In this document: positions 36,545 through 49,662 of the stretch, piece by piece
Numbering within the stretch: the stretch's first letter is position 1
How the letters are laid out: each line of letters begins with the position of its first letter
Source: Lepus europaeus
Taxonomy: Eukaryota > Chordata > Mammalia > Lagomorpha > Leporidae
Reading direction: 5' to 3'
DNA: 64,000 nucleotides
NCBI RefSeq assembly: GCF_033115175.1
Contig: NC_084833.1
Coordinates: 50,156,716-50,220,715, forward strand
Made by a program: the position numbers and the translations under genes
Notes under the pieces: model-generated
Database searches by the model: none
What the model saw: only the letters and a program-made list of their open reading frames with translations
Told to the model about the DNA's origin: nothing

Positions 36545-36880
36545 TTCATTATTTATTTTTAAAGGATTTATCTATTTATTTGAAAGTCAGAGGTACACAG
36601 AGAGAGGAGAAGGAGGGGTCTTCCATCCAGTGGTTCACTCCCCAGTTGTCTGCAATGGCTGGAGCTGCACCAATCTTCGCTGATCCAGAGCCAGGAGCTT
36701 CTTCCAGGTCTTCCACGAGAGTGCGGGGGCCCAAGGACTTGAGCCATCTTCCACTGCTTTCCCAGACCACAGCAGAGAGCTGGATCGGAAGTGGAGCAGC
36801 CGGGTCTCCAACCGGCACCCATATGAGATGCTGGCACTTCAGGCCAGGGTGTTAACCCACTGAGCCACAGTGCCAGCCCC
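36545..36880 (-). mobile_element. CSINE, minus orientation, with target duplication
   Basis: From 'aaggatttatctatttattt' to 'gagccacagtgccagcccc'. It is flanked by 'aatcaagg(a/c)aattta' at about 36526-36541 and 36881-36895. The second copy leads straight into L1 sequence. Confidence 0.88.
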
Positions 36881-36889
36881 AATCAAGGC

Positions 36890-39145
36890 AATTTATAATA
36901 AGTCCACAGCTAGCATATTTTTGAATGGGGAAAAGTTAAAAGCATTCCAACTAAGGTCCATAATCAGACAAGGATGCTGACTTTCATCACTGCTGTTCAA
37001 TATCATCCTGGAAGTTTTAGCCAGAGCCATTAGGCAAGAAAAAGAAATAAAAGAAATACAAACTGGAAAGGAGGACATCAAACTATCCTTATTTGCAGAT
37101 GACATGATTTCATATATATATTTCATATATATATTTATATACACCAAAAGACTCCACTAAAAGACTATTGGCACTCATAAAAGAGTTTGGTAAAGTGGCA
37201 GGATATAAGATTAATAAGAAAATCAATAGCCTTTGTATTCACAGACAATGCCATGGCTGAGAAAGAACTTCTAAAATCAATCCCATTCACAATAACTACA
37301 GAAAAAAATTAAACATCTTGGAATAAATTTATCTGAGGAGATAAAAGATCTCTCTGATGAAAATTACAAAACATTAAAAAAGAAATATAAGAAGACACAA
37401 AAAATGGAAAAATCTTGCATGTTTGTTGAGAGGAAGAATTAATATCATGAAAATTTCCACACTACCAAAAGCAATTTACAGATTCAATGTGATACCAATC
37501 AATGACATTCTTCTAAGATATAGAAAAAAAAGGTTCTGAAATTCATATGGAAACACAAGAGACCTCAAATAGCTAAAGCAATCTTATACAATGAAACAAA
37601 GCCAGAGGCATCACAATACCAGATTTCAAGACATACTCCAGGGCAGTTATCGTCAAAACACCCTAGCAATGGCACAGAAATGGACATGTAGATCAATATA
37701 ACAGAAAATAAACTCCAAAAATCAATCCACACATATACAATCAGCTAATCTAATCTCTGACAAAGGAGCTAAAATCAATTCCTGGAGCAAGCACAGTCTC
37801 TTCAACAAATGGTGCTGGGAAAATTGGATTTCTGTGTGTAGAAGTATGAAACAAGACCTCTCCTTTATATCTTACACAAAAAATCCAGTCAAAATGGATC
37901 AAGGACCTAAATCTATGACTGGATGCCATCAAATTCCTAGAGAAAAATGAGGAAACTCTGTAAGGCATTGGCATAGACAAAGACTTCTTGGAAAAGACCC
38001 AAGAAGCACAGACAAATCTCAAAATTGAAAAATGAGATTACATTTGAGAAGCTTCTACACTGCAAAAGAAAAGCTCAGCAAAGTGAAGAGGCAACCGACA
38101 GAATGGAATAAAATATTTGCAAACTTTGAAACTGATAAAGGATTAATATCCAGAATCTATAAAGAACTCAAGAAACTCAACCAACAAAACAAAAATCCAG
38201 TTAAGAAATGGGAAAAGGACTTGAATAGGCATGTTTCAAAAGAGGAAATTCAAATGGCCAACAGACACATTAAAAAATACTCAGGTTCAATAGCCATCAA
38301 GGAAATGCAAATAAAAACCACAATGAGGTTTCACCTCACCCCCGTCAGAATGGCTCTCATAAAGAAATCAAAAAACAATACATGCTGGTGAGTATGTGGG
38401 GGAAAAGGTACCCTAATCCACTGTTGGTTGGAATGTAAACTGGTATAGCCACTGTAGAAAACAGTATCAAGATAATGCAGAAATCTGAACATAGACCTAC
38501 CATATGATCCAGCAATCCCAATCCTTGAAATTTACCCAAACCAAAAGAAATCATCATTTGAAAGTTATCTGTACCCTCCTGTTAATTATATCTCAATTCA
38601 CAATTGCTAAGATACGGAATCAAATAAATGCCAATCAACTGAAGACTGGATAAAGAAATTATGGTATATATACACTATGGAATACTACTCGGCCATAAAA
38701 AAGAAATGCTATCTTTTGAAACAAAATGGTTGCAACTGGAAGCCATTATACTTAGTGAAATAAGTTAGCTCTAAAAAGAAATACCATATGTCTTCCTTGA
38801 TCTGTGATAACTAATAGAGTACCAAAAATGTAATGCATAGGAGTGAAATTGACATTTTGAGTTTGATTATTGTTTGAAGCCCTTGTCTCTATTTTTGAAG
38901 AACAGTGTTTTTTTCTTAATACTACTTGTTGAACTGTTTATTTAATGTAGGGTTAATCTTATGAGTGTCAATTGAAAATAGATCTTTGTAAAAATTAAGT
39001 TGGGAATAGGAGAGAAAGGAGGAAGAAGGGTGGGAGCATGGGCGAGACACAGAGTGGGGTGGGACATATCACTATGTCCCTAAAGCTATATATATAAAAT
39101 ACATGAAATTTGTATACCTTAAATAAACTTTTTTTAAAAAAACTG
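36890..39145 (+). mobile_element. L1, ORF2 RT to 3' end, degraded
   Basis: It starts in the reverse transcriptase domain; the catalytic FADD wording is at about 37092-37106 ('tttgcagatgacatgatttc'). It continues through ORF2 with a 119-codon open stretch at 38032-38391 and ends with a 3' UTR finishing 'cttaaataaacttttttt'. Stops and shifts are frequent. The 3' UTR is of a different type from that at 4838-5545. Confidence 0.85.
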
Positions 39146-39159
39146 ACACCACTGATATA

Positions 39160-41650
39160 CAAAGGATCAAAAGAAACTACTAAGAGAGAGTCAAGAGGGC
39201 AGAATAGGAAGCGATCTTACTGCTCTAGTCTAGGGGAAGATAGTTTAAAAAAGAAATGTAGTGAGTATAGGCTCAGGGAAGACTGAGGGAGAAAACAGCA
39301 GAGGAAACTCTACACAAATTAGAGGGACACTGTGGACCTACGTGGAGGGTTGGATGTACACAACTCAGGACCCAGCAGCCAAGAGCCTCAGTAACAGCTT
39401 TGGAGTGAGGTGAGACCAGACTGCAGCAGCCCAAGCTTCTGGTGTTAAAGCTGCATGAAAAGCCAGGTGGGAGTCTAGCATGGAGCCCTGTGGGGGACAG
39501 TGTATCTGTCAAGCTAGAGGGAAAAAAAGGAGGACACATTTCTCTCTCCCTGACCACAAGCACCAGTGTCCTATAACTAGCCAAGAGAGGGCAGGTGCCA
39601 CTTTGGATATCCACAAAAGCTGCACCAGATCATGTCCACGTGACCAACAACCAGCCATGAGGAGATGCAAAAGTTTGGCTGTGAGAACTGACAGGGGGCT
39701 GGGAGCTCGTGACTGTGGGAACCTTGTGTGCCCGGACTGTGAAAACACTGTGGCTGCTTCAGAGGGTGGAGAGTGTGTCTGGAATTTTAGGCAGCCACTA
39801 TGGGCTGCTCCATATGCTCAGGGCTCGCTGATTACCTCTTAAGGGTAATTGCTGCAGTATCCATGTTCACACCAAGGACTGCATGGATCTTTTGAATGGT
39901 TCTTGTGGGAGCACAGATGAAAAATGTAACCACTGTGGCATTGGTCTCCTTTGAGGAGAGGAGGTGAGTTGAGACTTAGCCAACAGAGCCAAACAAACCT
40001 TCCCTCTCATTAAAAAAAAAAAAAAAGATTTATCATGCCCAACTTGGGTGACACTTAGACACTCCCCTTACCCTGAAGTACTAAACAGAGCTCTCTGACC
40101 ACACTAAAAGAGCGGACAATCCACTAAGACACAGAGGTATAGTTCAAAGATAAAAGCCATCACAACGAGTACCAACAGAAAACCTTAAAAATAAATAAAG
40201 TAATTCAAGAAATAAGAATAAGGAAGACAACATGATGCCCCCAAAGGAACACAATAAAACTTTAATACTAAAATGTGAAGATGTACAGACTGATGAAATG
40301 CCAGAAATGTAATTAAAAAAAATTGATTGTAGGATTACTTAGAAGTAATCAGAAGCAAAGTCATAAACTAAAAAAGTCCATACATGCATGAATGAAAATT
40401 TTTCCCATGAAATTGAGATTTTAAAGAGAAATCAAAATGAAATATTCAGAATGCAGAATTCAATAGAATAAATTTTAAAATATTGTGGAAAGCCCTAAGA
40501 ACAGACTTGGTGAGGCAGAAGAAAGAATATAGGATTTAGAAGACAAATCTCTGGAAATTTTACAGACCAAAAAAAAAAAAAAAAAGAAGAAGAAGAAAAC
40601 TAAAAAGCAGTACCAGAGATTTATGGAATACTATCAAACAACCCAACATATGTGTCTTAGGAGTGCCTCAAGATGTGGAAAGAGAGAATGGGTTAGAAAG
40701 CCTTTTTAGTGAAATAATTACATAAAACTTCCCTAATTTGAAGAAAGGGAAGTCTAAGTACAGGAAGCACATAGAACTCCTAATAGACATGACCAGAAAA
40801 GATCTTCACCAGGATACATTTTAGTCAAACTCACCACAGTAAAACATAAAGAATCTAAAATGTGCACAAGAGATATACTAGGTTGGTTCCAGATAGTCTC
40901 CAATTAGACTCACAGCTGACTTCTCATAAAAAACTCTACAGACTAGGAGAGAATAGCAAGATACATTCCAAGTCTTAAGAGAAAAGAAATGTCCACCCAG
41001 AATACTGTACCCTGCAAAGCTCTCATTTATGAATGAAGGTGAAGTAAAGACCTTCCATAACAAAAAAAAAATTGAAATAATTTGTCACCACTAGTCCAGC
41101 CTTACAAAAGATGCTTACACAAAGAAACACAGAAACACGGTCATCACTATGAAAGAAACTGAAGGCAGAAAATCTCCCAATAAACGTGCAAAGGAAATAC
41201 AAAGTAAACAATAGGAATATTTATGGAAAAATGGCAGGGCCAAGTCCTTACTTATCAATAGTCATCTTGAATGTAAATGGTCTCAACTCTCCAGTTAAAA
41301 GCTATAGACAAGCAGAATGGATTAAAAAAATAAAACCCATCAATTTGTTGCCTACAAGAAACTCATCTCACTAACAAAGATACTTGCAGACTGAAAGTGA
41401 AATGATGGAAAAAGACATTCCATGCTAGCAGAAACCAAAAAAGAGCTGGTGTAGCCATCTTAATATGAAACAAAATAGACTAACACAAAAACTGTTAAAA
41501 GAGATTAAAGAAGTTCACTAGGTAATGATTAAGGGATCAATTCAACAGGAAGATGTGACTATTATAAATGTATATGCATCTAATTACAGGGTATCTGGAT
41601 ATTTAAAAGAAATGTTAATGGATATTGGTCTACTATGCTGTGTTATATGT
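39160..41650 (+). mobile_element. L1, 5' half: 5' UTR, ORF1 remnant and start of ORF2
   Basis: It opens with 'gagagagtcaagagggcaga', consistent with an L1 5' UTR, and continues through a broken ORF1 region with frequent stops. The inter-ORF wording 'ccacccagaatactgtaccc' precedes an ORF2 start near 41,230 (62-codon frame 41186-41374 with the endonuclease opening LSIVILNVNGLNSPVK). Similarity fades at about 41,640. L1 5' halves are rarer than 3' fragments, but nothing here is functional. Confidence 0.65.
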
Positions 41651-41741
41651 GTGTACATATTGTATGTCCACATGGGGAAATTTTATTAAGAGTTTTATTT
41701 TAAATGGCTTATAGATAAGATTGTCCATAAATTTAAGCTGC

Positions 41742-42090
41742 TAGCTGGCGCCGCGGCTCACTAGGCTAATCCTCCGCCTTGTGGCGCCGGCACACCGGGT
41801 TCTAGTCCCGGTCGGGGCACCGGATTCTGTCCCGGTTGCCCCTCTTCCAGGCCAGCTCTCTGCTGTGGCCAGGGAGTGCAGTGGAGGATGGCCCAAGTCC
41901 TTGGGCCCTGCACCCCATGGGAGACCAGGAGAAGCACCTGGCTCCTGTCATCGGATCAGCGCGGTGCGCCGGCCGCAGCGCGCCAACCGCGGCGGCCATT
42001 GGAGGGTGAACCAGCAGCAAAGGAGGACCTTTCTCTCTGTCTCTCTCTCACTGTCCACTCTACCTGTCAAAAAATAAAAAAAAAAAAAGA
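41742..42090 (+). mobile_element. CSINE, young GC-rich type, with target duplication
   Basis: Head 'tggcgccgcggctcactagg', GC-rich body, CT-rich tail and an A-rich end. 'ttaagctgc' occurs immediately before it (about 41732-41740) and after it. Confidence 0.93.
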
Positions 42091-42109
42091 AAAAAAACTT
42101 AAGCTGCAA

Positions 42110-42640
42110 AAATCAATCAAAGATACATTTTAATTTGTATGACCTGAATCTGTGTATCATATGTTTTAAACTTGTTGGTAGAAAGAAACTAAAAACATTT
42201 TAGATGGTTGTGCTTAAGTTTACTGGCTAAACTACACCATGTTAGATATTTAAGAGGTGTTTTCAAATACATGATTCTTAAAATTTCTAGAAGGCATTGG
42301 ACCTTCTGGTAAATGTTTTCTTAAGTTGTTATCTAATGGTTGAAACTGTTTGCTAAGTATTCATGTGATATTGCTATTGTCAGCAAGCAATCTAGGACTT
42401 GCTCCCTCATTTCTCTATTCTAAGCCCAACTTGTTCTTTCATTTCTCTATTCTCTTCAAGGTAGGAAACTAATTCTATTATGAAGGAATCTGTAGGATGC
42501 ACAATTTAATCTTTAGACCTTATAAAAGAGATGGCTAACATTTTTCTGTAACAGCATAGCCAAAATAAGAACTTAAATAATAATCTCATAGCTAGATTCA
42601 CCTCGCCATCAGCAAAGTATACAGTAAGTAGAAAAAACCT
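42110..42640 (+). other. Non-coding sequence of uncertain origin between L1 parts
   Basis: The sequence does not match L1 coding text, but it lies between the L1 5' half and an L1 3' UTR. It contains a repeated phrase, 'tcatttctctattct', at about 42409 and 42439. It may belong to a long L1 3' UTR variant or be host sequence. Confidence 0.35.
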
Positions 42641-43340
42641 CCCTTTCAGACCAAAGGGAAAGAAAGTTTTAAAGTGAGAATATAATTTTCCTCATGGGCA
42701 TTGTCTACCTTAGAAAAACTACTACAGAACATGCCTGTGACTATAGACTTGTAGTTCAGGCCACCAAAGATTAGAGATGGGAAACGGGCACTCCCTTGAC
42801 TTGCATCCTCTGGTCTGCTTTAACACAAACCAGGAGGAAAAGAAAGCTCGGCATCAGAAGCAATGGGTGGCAGGCCTATTAATGGCTGATCTGTACAGTG
42901 ATCTGCCCTCAAGGAGACCCAACAGGCCAGTCCACTGCAGTGGCTTTCAATGTGGTAAGCCTGGGCTTCAGCAGAAGTTAGCTTGTGAAGAGCCCTGGCA
43001 GCTCTGCCAAGATTTGGATCACTGGAAATGGACCTGCCCTGGAGTTGAAGGATGCCCAGGTCAGAGCCACAGATCTTATTGGCTCTAGGCTGAAAAGCTC
43101 TTCACTCAGCCCAACTTCCAAAGTGACCACTGCAGCTGAGGGGATGGTCAAGTAGGGTCAGCAACATTGCAGGCAGAACTGTAAATTTCTTGTTAGAGAT
43201 GCCACCTGCCTTTACCTGGCCAGTTCTCCTCCCAGGCCAGCCAAGTAATGAAAGTCAACAGAGTGCCTTCCCCTAGGAGGTTCACACCTCCCTTAGGATG
43301 TACCCCATGTGAAGAGATAGATAGGTCTGGGCCTCTTAAC
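42640..43340 (+). pseudogene. Degraded retroviral gag nucleocapsid/protease-like fragment
   Basis: A 103-codon frame at 42777-43088 contains two zinc-knuckle-like stretches, FQCGKPGL and CQDLDHWKWTCP, the pattern of class I (gamma-type) retroviral nucleocapsids. About 100 bases on, the text resembles a protease opening, with a break where the active-site aspartate would be. It has stops and shifts and lacks LTRs. It is unrelated to the provirus at 53-59 kb. The call is by pattern only. Confidence 0.5.
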
Positions 43341-43669
43341 TTACAAGGCCTAAAGCCCAACAGATTATTATCAAGCCCCTTCTGTCAGGTTCTATTTGCC
43401 TCTCAATCAGAAAAATTACTTGTAGCTTAGACAGCACCTTTCTTAGCTCCTCTAATAATGACTCTGTCCTTTGTTCTAGACCCTGTCTAGCGCACTTGGG
43501 CCTCATTCCTTTGTAATCATAACCTCTACTCTATCACCAATGGCTCTACTCCCAACCTGTGTGTACTGATGGTCCTCTTCCCCACTTAATGCTGTATAAT
43601 TGTTCAGACCTGGTAAATGCCACTCTTAGGATCATTGGTTACTATCCTCACTCTGTCTTTTATGACCTT

Positions 43670-44112
43670 GTCTAAATATGAGCAGAGTCTGTGAACTTGG
43701 AAGGCTTCCATAGCCTTGGCAACTCATGATGACAGCCTAGGGTGGTTACTGGCACCATAAACTAGAGTGTCAATTTGTTGGGTCGACAGCAGGAGCCACT
43801 GTGCACTTGCTCCTCATGTGGGATCTCTGTCCTTAATGTGCTGTACATTTTGATTTAATGCTATAACTAGTACTCCAACAGTATATTTCACTTTGTGTTT
43901 CTATGTGGGTGCAAACTGTTGAAATCTTTATACTAAATTGATCTTCTGTATATAAAAAGAATTGAAAAGGAATCTTGATGCAAATGGAAGGGGAGAGGGA
44001 GCGGGAGAGGGGAGGGTTGCGGGTGGGAGGGAAGTTATGGGAGAGGGAAGCCATTGTAATCTATAAGCTGTACACTGGAAATTTATATTCATTAAATAAA
44101 AGTTGAAAAAAA
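43670..44112 (+). mobile_element. L1 3' UTR, 3' part
   Basis: From 'tgaccttgtctaaatatgag' to 'attcattaaataaaagttg' plus an A run. It is the same family as 4838-5545. The sequence just upstream (43,340-43,670) is unlike the other copies here, suggesting a different L1 subfamily or a recombinant. Confidence 0.88.
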
Positions 44113-47100
44113 AGAGATATCAAAAAATTTCTGGAAATGAATGAAGATAATACAAAATATCAAAACTTATGGGATACAGCAAAAGCAGTGTTAAGAGGAA
44201 AGCTTATAGCAATTGGTGCCTACATCAAGAAATTGGAAATGCACCAAATAAATGAGCTATCAATGCATCTCAAGGACCTAGGAAAGCAATAGCAAACCAA
44301 ATCCAAAACTATTAAGAGAAGAGAAATAATTAAACTTAGTGAAGAAATAAAATTGAAACAAAAAATAAAAAAAAAATCAACAAAAAGCCAGTTTTTTTTT
44401 TAAAACAAAACAAAAATGACATACAGTTGGCCCAACTAACCAAAAAAACAAAAAATAAAGAAAAAACCCACATCAATAAAATTAGAGATTAAAAAGGAAA
44501 TGTACAACAGACACCACAGAAATAAAAGGAATCATCAGAAATTACTACAAAGAGATGTATACCAACAAATTGGGAAACAGAAATAATAGATAGATCTCTG
44601 AACACATACAACCTACTAAATTGAGCCATGAAGAAATAGAGAACCCAAACAGACCAATAACCAAGTCTGAGATTGAATCAGTAATGAAGACCCTCCCAAC
44701 ACTGAAAAGCCCCAACTGGATGGCTTCACTGTTGAATTCTACCAGTCATTTAAAGAAAAACTAACACCAATTCTTCTCAGGCTATTCAAAACAATTGAAA
44801 GAGAGGGAATACTCCCAAACTCTTATGAAACCAGCATCACCTTAATTCCTGAGCTTTAAAAAGATATGAGAGAAAGAGAACTATAGACCAATTTTCCTGA
44901 TGAACATAGATGCAAAAATCCTCAACAAAACACTGGCCAATCAAATCCAACAACACATCAGAAAGATCAATCACTTAGACCAAGTGGGATTTATCCCTGG
45001 TATGCAGGGATGGCTCAAACTTCACAAATCAATCAATGTGATACAACACATTAACAAACTGAAGAGAAAACACCATATGAATATCTCAAAGATGTACAGA
45101 AAGCATTTGATAAAATACAAGATCCTGTCAAGATGAAAACTTTAAATAAACTGGGTATAGAAGGAACATTCCTCAACACAATCAGGGCAATTTTTGATAA
45201 CCCATGGCCAGTGTCATATTGAATGGGGAAAAGTTGGAAACATTACCACCGAGATCTGGATCCAGACAAAGATGCCCACTTCTCATCATTGCTATTCAAT
45301 ATGATCCTGGAAGTTTTAGCCAGAGCCATTAGGCAAGAAAAAGAAACTGAAGAGATACAAACTGGGAAGGAGGAAGTCAAACTATGCCCATTTGCAGATG
45401 ATATGATTCTATATAGAGGATCCAAAAAGACTCCACTAAGAGACTATTGGAACTCACAAAAGAGTTTGGTAAAGTGGCAGAATATAAACCAACACAAAAA
45501 TAAATAGCTTTTGTATACACAGACAATGCCATGGCTGAAAAAGAACTTCTAAGATCAATCCCAAACACAATAACTACAAAAAAAATCAAATATCACAGAA
45601 TAAATTTAACCAACGATGTCAAAGATCTCTATGATGAGAATTACAAAACATTAAAGAAATAGAAGAAGATACAAAAATTAAAAAGTCTTCCATGTTCATG
45701 GATTGGAAGAATGAATATCATCAAAATGTCCATACTACTGAATCCAATTTATAGATTCAATGTGACACTAATCAAAATATCAATAACACTCTTCTCAGAT
45801 ATAGAAAAAATGATGCTGAAATTCATATGGAAACATAGGAGACCCCAGACAGCTAAAGCAATCTTATACAACAAAAACAAAGTCAGGGGCATCACAAAAA
45901 AATACCAGATTTCAAGACATGCTACAGGGCAGTTATAAACAAAACAACCTGATACTGCTACAAAAACCAGATGGATAGGAATAGAAATGCCAGAAATCAA
46001 CTCACACATCTACAACAAATTTATCTTTGATGAAGGAGCTAAAATCAATCCCTGGAGCAAGAACAGTCTCTTCAACAAATGGTGTTGGGAAAATTAGATC
46101 TCCATATACAGAAGCATGAAGCAAGAACCCTATCTTACACCTTAAGCAAAAATCCACTCAAAATGGACCAAAGACCTAAATCTATGACCCAATACCATCA
46201 AATTATTAGAGAACATTGGAAAAACCCTGCAAGATATTGACATAGGCAAAGACTTTTTGGAAAAGAACCCAGAGGCACAGATAATCACAGCCAAAATTGA
46301 CAAATGGGGTTACATCAAATTGAGAAGCTTCTGCACTGCAAAAGACACTCAATAAAGAGGCAACTAACAGAATGGGAGAAATTATTTGCATACTACAAAA
46401 TTGATAAAGAATTAATAACAAGAATACACAAAGAGATCAAGCAGCTCAACAACAACAAAACAACACATTTAAGAAATGGGCAAAGGACTTAATAAACAGG
46501 CATTTTTCAAAAGAGGAAATTCAAATGGCCAACAAACACATGAAAAAATGCTCAGGATCACTAGCCATCAAGGAAATGCAAATCAAAACCACAGCAAAGT
46601 TTCACCTCACCTCTGTTAGAATGGATTTCATACAGAAATCAACAAACAACAATTGCTGGTGAGAATGTGGAAGAAAATGTATCCTAATCCATTGTTGTTA
46701 GGAATGTAAACTGGTACAGCCACTGTAGAAGACAGTTTGGAGATAATGCAGAAATCTGAATTTAGACCTACCATATGATCCAGCCATCCCAATCCTGGAA
46801 ATTTACCCAAGGGAAATGAAATCAGCATATGAAAGTTATTTGTACCGCCATTTTTATTGCAGCTCAGTTCACAATAGCTAAGATATGGATTCAATCCAGA
46901 TGCCCATCAACTAAAAACTGGATAAATTATGTTATATGTACACCATGGAGTACTACTCAGCTGTAAAAACATGACATCCTGTCATTTGCAACAAAGTGGA
47001 TGAAAGTGTAAAACATTATAGGTAGTGAAATAAACCAATCCCAAAAGGACAAACACCGTATGTTCTTCTTGATCTGTGATAACTAATAGAGCACCTAAAT

Positions 47101-47420
47101 GGCAATCTATAAAAGTGAAATAACACCTTGAGATACAATGACTTTGAACAGTCCTTGTCTCGACTGTTGAGGAACAGTTTTTTCTTTTCATACATCCTGT
47201 TGAACTCTTTACTTAGTACAGAGTCAATTGTATGTGTATGAAGTTAATTGAAAATAGATGTTAATAAAAAAAACTAAGATTGGGAATAGAAGAGGAAGAG
47301 GGGTGGGAGTATATGTAGGAGTGTGGGTACAATGGGAAGAATCACAATATTCCTAAAGTTGTATTTATGAAAAGAATGAAGTTTGTGTTATTTAAATAAA
47401 AGGTTTCTGGGAAAAGAAAA
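44113..47420 (+). mobile_element. L1, most of ORF2 and 3' UTR, degraded
   Basis: It runs from the region between endonuclease and RT through RT (FADDMILY wording at about 45387-45412) and the C-terminal region, ending in a 3' UTR that finishes 'tatttaaataaaaggtt'. Open stretches at 44900-45136, 45223-45507 and 45711-45938 are pieces of one former ORF2. Many stops. Confidence 0.88.
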
Positions 47421-47483
47421 AATATAAATGAAGTAATATTTAGATTTGGGAAATCTGAATAAAGTAGGGTCTGTAGCTGAAAA

Positions 47484-47600
47484 AGGAAGGAAGGAAGGAA
47501 GGAAGGAAGGAAGGAAGGAAGGAAGGAAGGAAGGAAGGAAGGAAGGAAGGAAGGAAGGAGAGAGAGAAAAAGAAAGAGAGAGAGAGAAAGAAAGAAAGAC
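47484..47600 (+). repeat. (GGAA)n microsatellite passing into GA-rich repeat
   Basis: About nineteen GGAA units are followed by 'gagagagaaaaagaaagaga' sequence. Confidence 0.95.
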
Positions 47601-47604
47601 ATAC

Positions 47605-48810
47605 TCCTATGAAAAACTATTATGCTAACAAACTGGAATACCTCAAAGAAATGGATAAATTCTTGGATTCACATAACCTACTAAGATTAAATCAAGAAGA
47701 TATAGACAAGCTAAACAGATCCATACCAAACAAAGACATTGATGAAGTAATTAAAAATCTTCCATGAAGGAAAAGTCCAGGACCAGATAGCTTTACTACT
47801 AAATTCTGTTAATACATTCAAAGAGGAAGTAACAATATTCTTCAAACTATTCTAAAATATTTATTCATTTATTTTAAAAGATTTATTTATTGATTTGAAA
47901 GTCAGAGTTACAGAGAGAGATGGAGAGGCAGAAAGAGAAGTCTTCCATCTGCTGGTTCACTCAATTGGTCACAACATCTAGAGCTGTGCCAATCTGAAGC
48001 CAGGAGCCAGAAGATTCTTCTGGGTCTCCCAGGTGGGTGCAGGGGCCCAAGGACTTGTGCCATCTTCCAAAGCTTTCCCAGGCCATAGCAGAGAACTGGA
48101 TCAGAAGTGGAGCAGCCAGGACACAAACTGGCGCCCATATACGATGTTGGCACTAAGGGTAGTGGCTTTCCCCACTATATCAAAAAAGCCAGCCCCTCTA
48201 AAATATTTAACAAGATCAAATTATGACAAACTCTTTTTATGAGGCCCATATTACTTTGATACCAAAACCAAAGACATGATAAAAAAAAAAAGTAAACTAC
48301 AGGCCTGTATCCTTAATGAACACGATGAAAAGATTCTCAAGAAAATACTAGCAAATCATATCTAAAACTGCATCAAAAAGATCATACATCACAATCAAGT
48401 GGGATTTATCCCTGAGATGCAAGGGTGGTTCAACGTTCATAAATCAATAAACATCATAAATCAAATCAATAAAATTAAAAACAAAAACCATAGGGTCATC
48501 TCAATAGATGCAGAGAAAGTGATAAGATTCAACACTCTCTTCATAACAAAAACCCTCTACAAATTGGGCATATAAGAAACACTCCTCAAAATCATTGAAG
48601 GCTATATATCACAAACCAATAGCTAATATCATGCCGAATGAGGAAAAGCTGAAAGCATTTCCCCTCAGATCCAGAACAAAACAAAGATGTCCACTTTCGC
48701 CACTCTTGTTCAATACAGTACTGGAAGTTTCAGCAAGAGCTATTAGGGAGGAAAAAGAAATAAAGGGCATCAAAACTGGAAAAGAGGAAGTCAAATCATG
48801 TTTTCAGATG
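47605..48810 (+). mobile_element. L1 ORF2 RT-region fragment, split by a CSINE
   Basis: 'aactggaatacctcaaagaa' and 'gatttatccctgagatgcaa' are L1 RT text, ending at about 48810. The element is interrupted by a reverse CSINE at 47862-48197. Confidence 0.8.
47862..48197 (-). mobile_element. CSINE, minus orientation, with target duplication
   Basis: From 'aaaagatttatttattgatt' to 'aaaaaagccagcccc'. 'tctaaaatattta' flanks it on both sides. It is inserted in an L1. Confidence 0.9.
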
Positions 48811-48941
48811 AAATGGTTATTTTTCTATTCAACTGTTGTTTATAGCCATTATCTATATTCCCACTAAACTACTTGTTAAATTTCTCATTTGGTGATGTAT
48901 TAAGTCATTTTACTGTAAATTTAAAATGTTACCAAAAAACT

Positions 48942-49012
48942 AAAAAAAAAAGAAAGGGAAAAGGAAGAAAGGTAGGAGGGAGAGAGGGGAAGGGAAGGAG
49001 GAAGGAAAGGAA
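48942..49012 (+). repeat. Polypurine-rich stretch
   Basis: About 70 bases almost entirely A and G, containing GGA and GAA units. Confidence 0.8.
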
Positions 49013-49348
49013 TATCATTATGTTCTTAGAATTGTATCTAGAAAACACTTTGAATCTGTTTTTAAAAAACTAAAAATTAAAATAAAAAATTTCAGATCTC
49101 CAAAGAGAAGACTTTCTCAAGGATTTCTATATGACATTGCCAAGAGGTATCACCAAGGTCAAAGATGATTGAATGAGGAGTTGACAGTAAACTGGACTTT
49201 CTCCTGAGACTCTGGAAAGCGCTATGAGAAAAAGAATTCATTTTTTTAAAAAAATCAGAGCTCAAGAAAGGTGGCATGCTCCTTCTGGCCATGGGGACTG
49301 GGCACCAGGAGCAGGCACATGAAGGAAGCTGCATGGGTTTCAATTGAC

Positions 49349-49662
49349 TTTTTTTTTTTTAATTTGACAGAGTTATAGACACTGAGAGAGAGAGACAGAC
49401 AGAAAGAAAGGTCTTCCCTCCGTTGGTTCACTCCCCAAATGGCCGCACTGTGCCAATCCAAAGCCAGGAGCCAAGTGCTTCTTCCTGGTCTCCCATTTGG
49501 GTACAAGGGCCCAATCACTTGGGCCATCCTCCACTGCCCTCCTGGGCCACAGCAGAGAGCTGGACTGGAAAAGGGGCAACTGGGACTAGAACCCAGCGCC
49601 CATATGGGATGCTGGCACTGTAGGCGGAGGATTAACCAAGTGAGCCATGGCACTAGCCCCCT
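49349..49662 (-). mobile_element. CSINE, minus orientation, with target duplication
   Basis: A T run, GA-rich tail complement and body, ending 'gagccatggcactagccccc'. 'attgacttt' lies at both ends (about 49343-49351 and 49665-49673). Confidence 0.9.

Noticed and set aside
47446..47628. Lys/Glu/Gly-rich peptide
   Set aside because: It is the translation of the (GGAA)n microsatellite.
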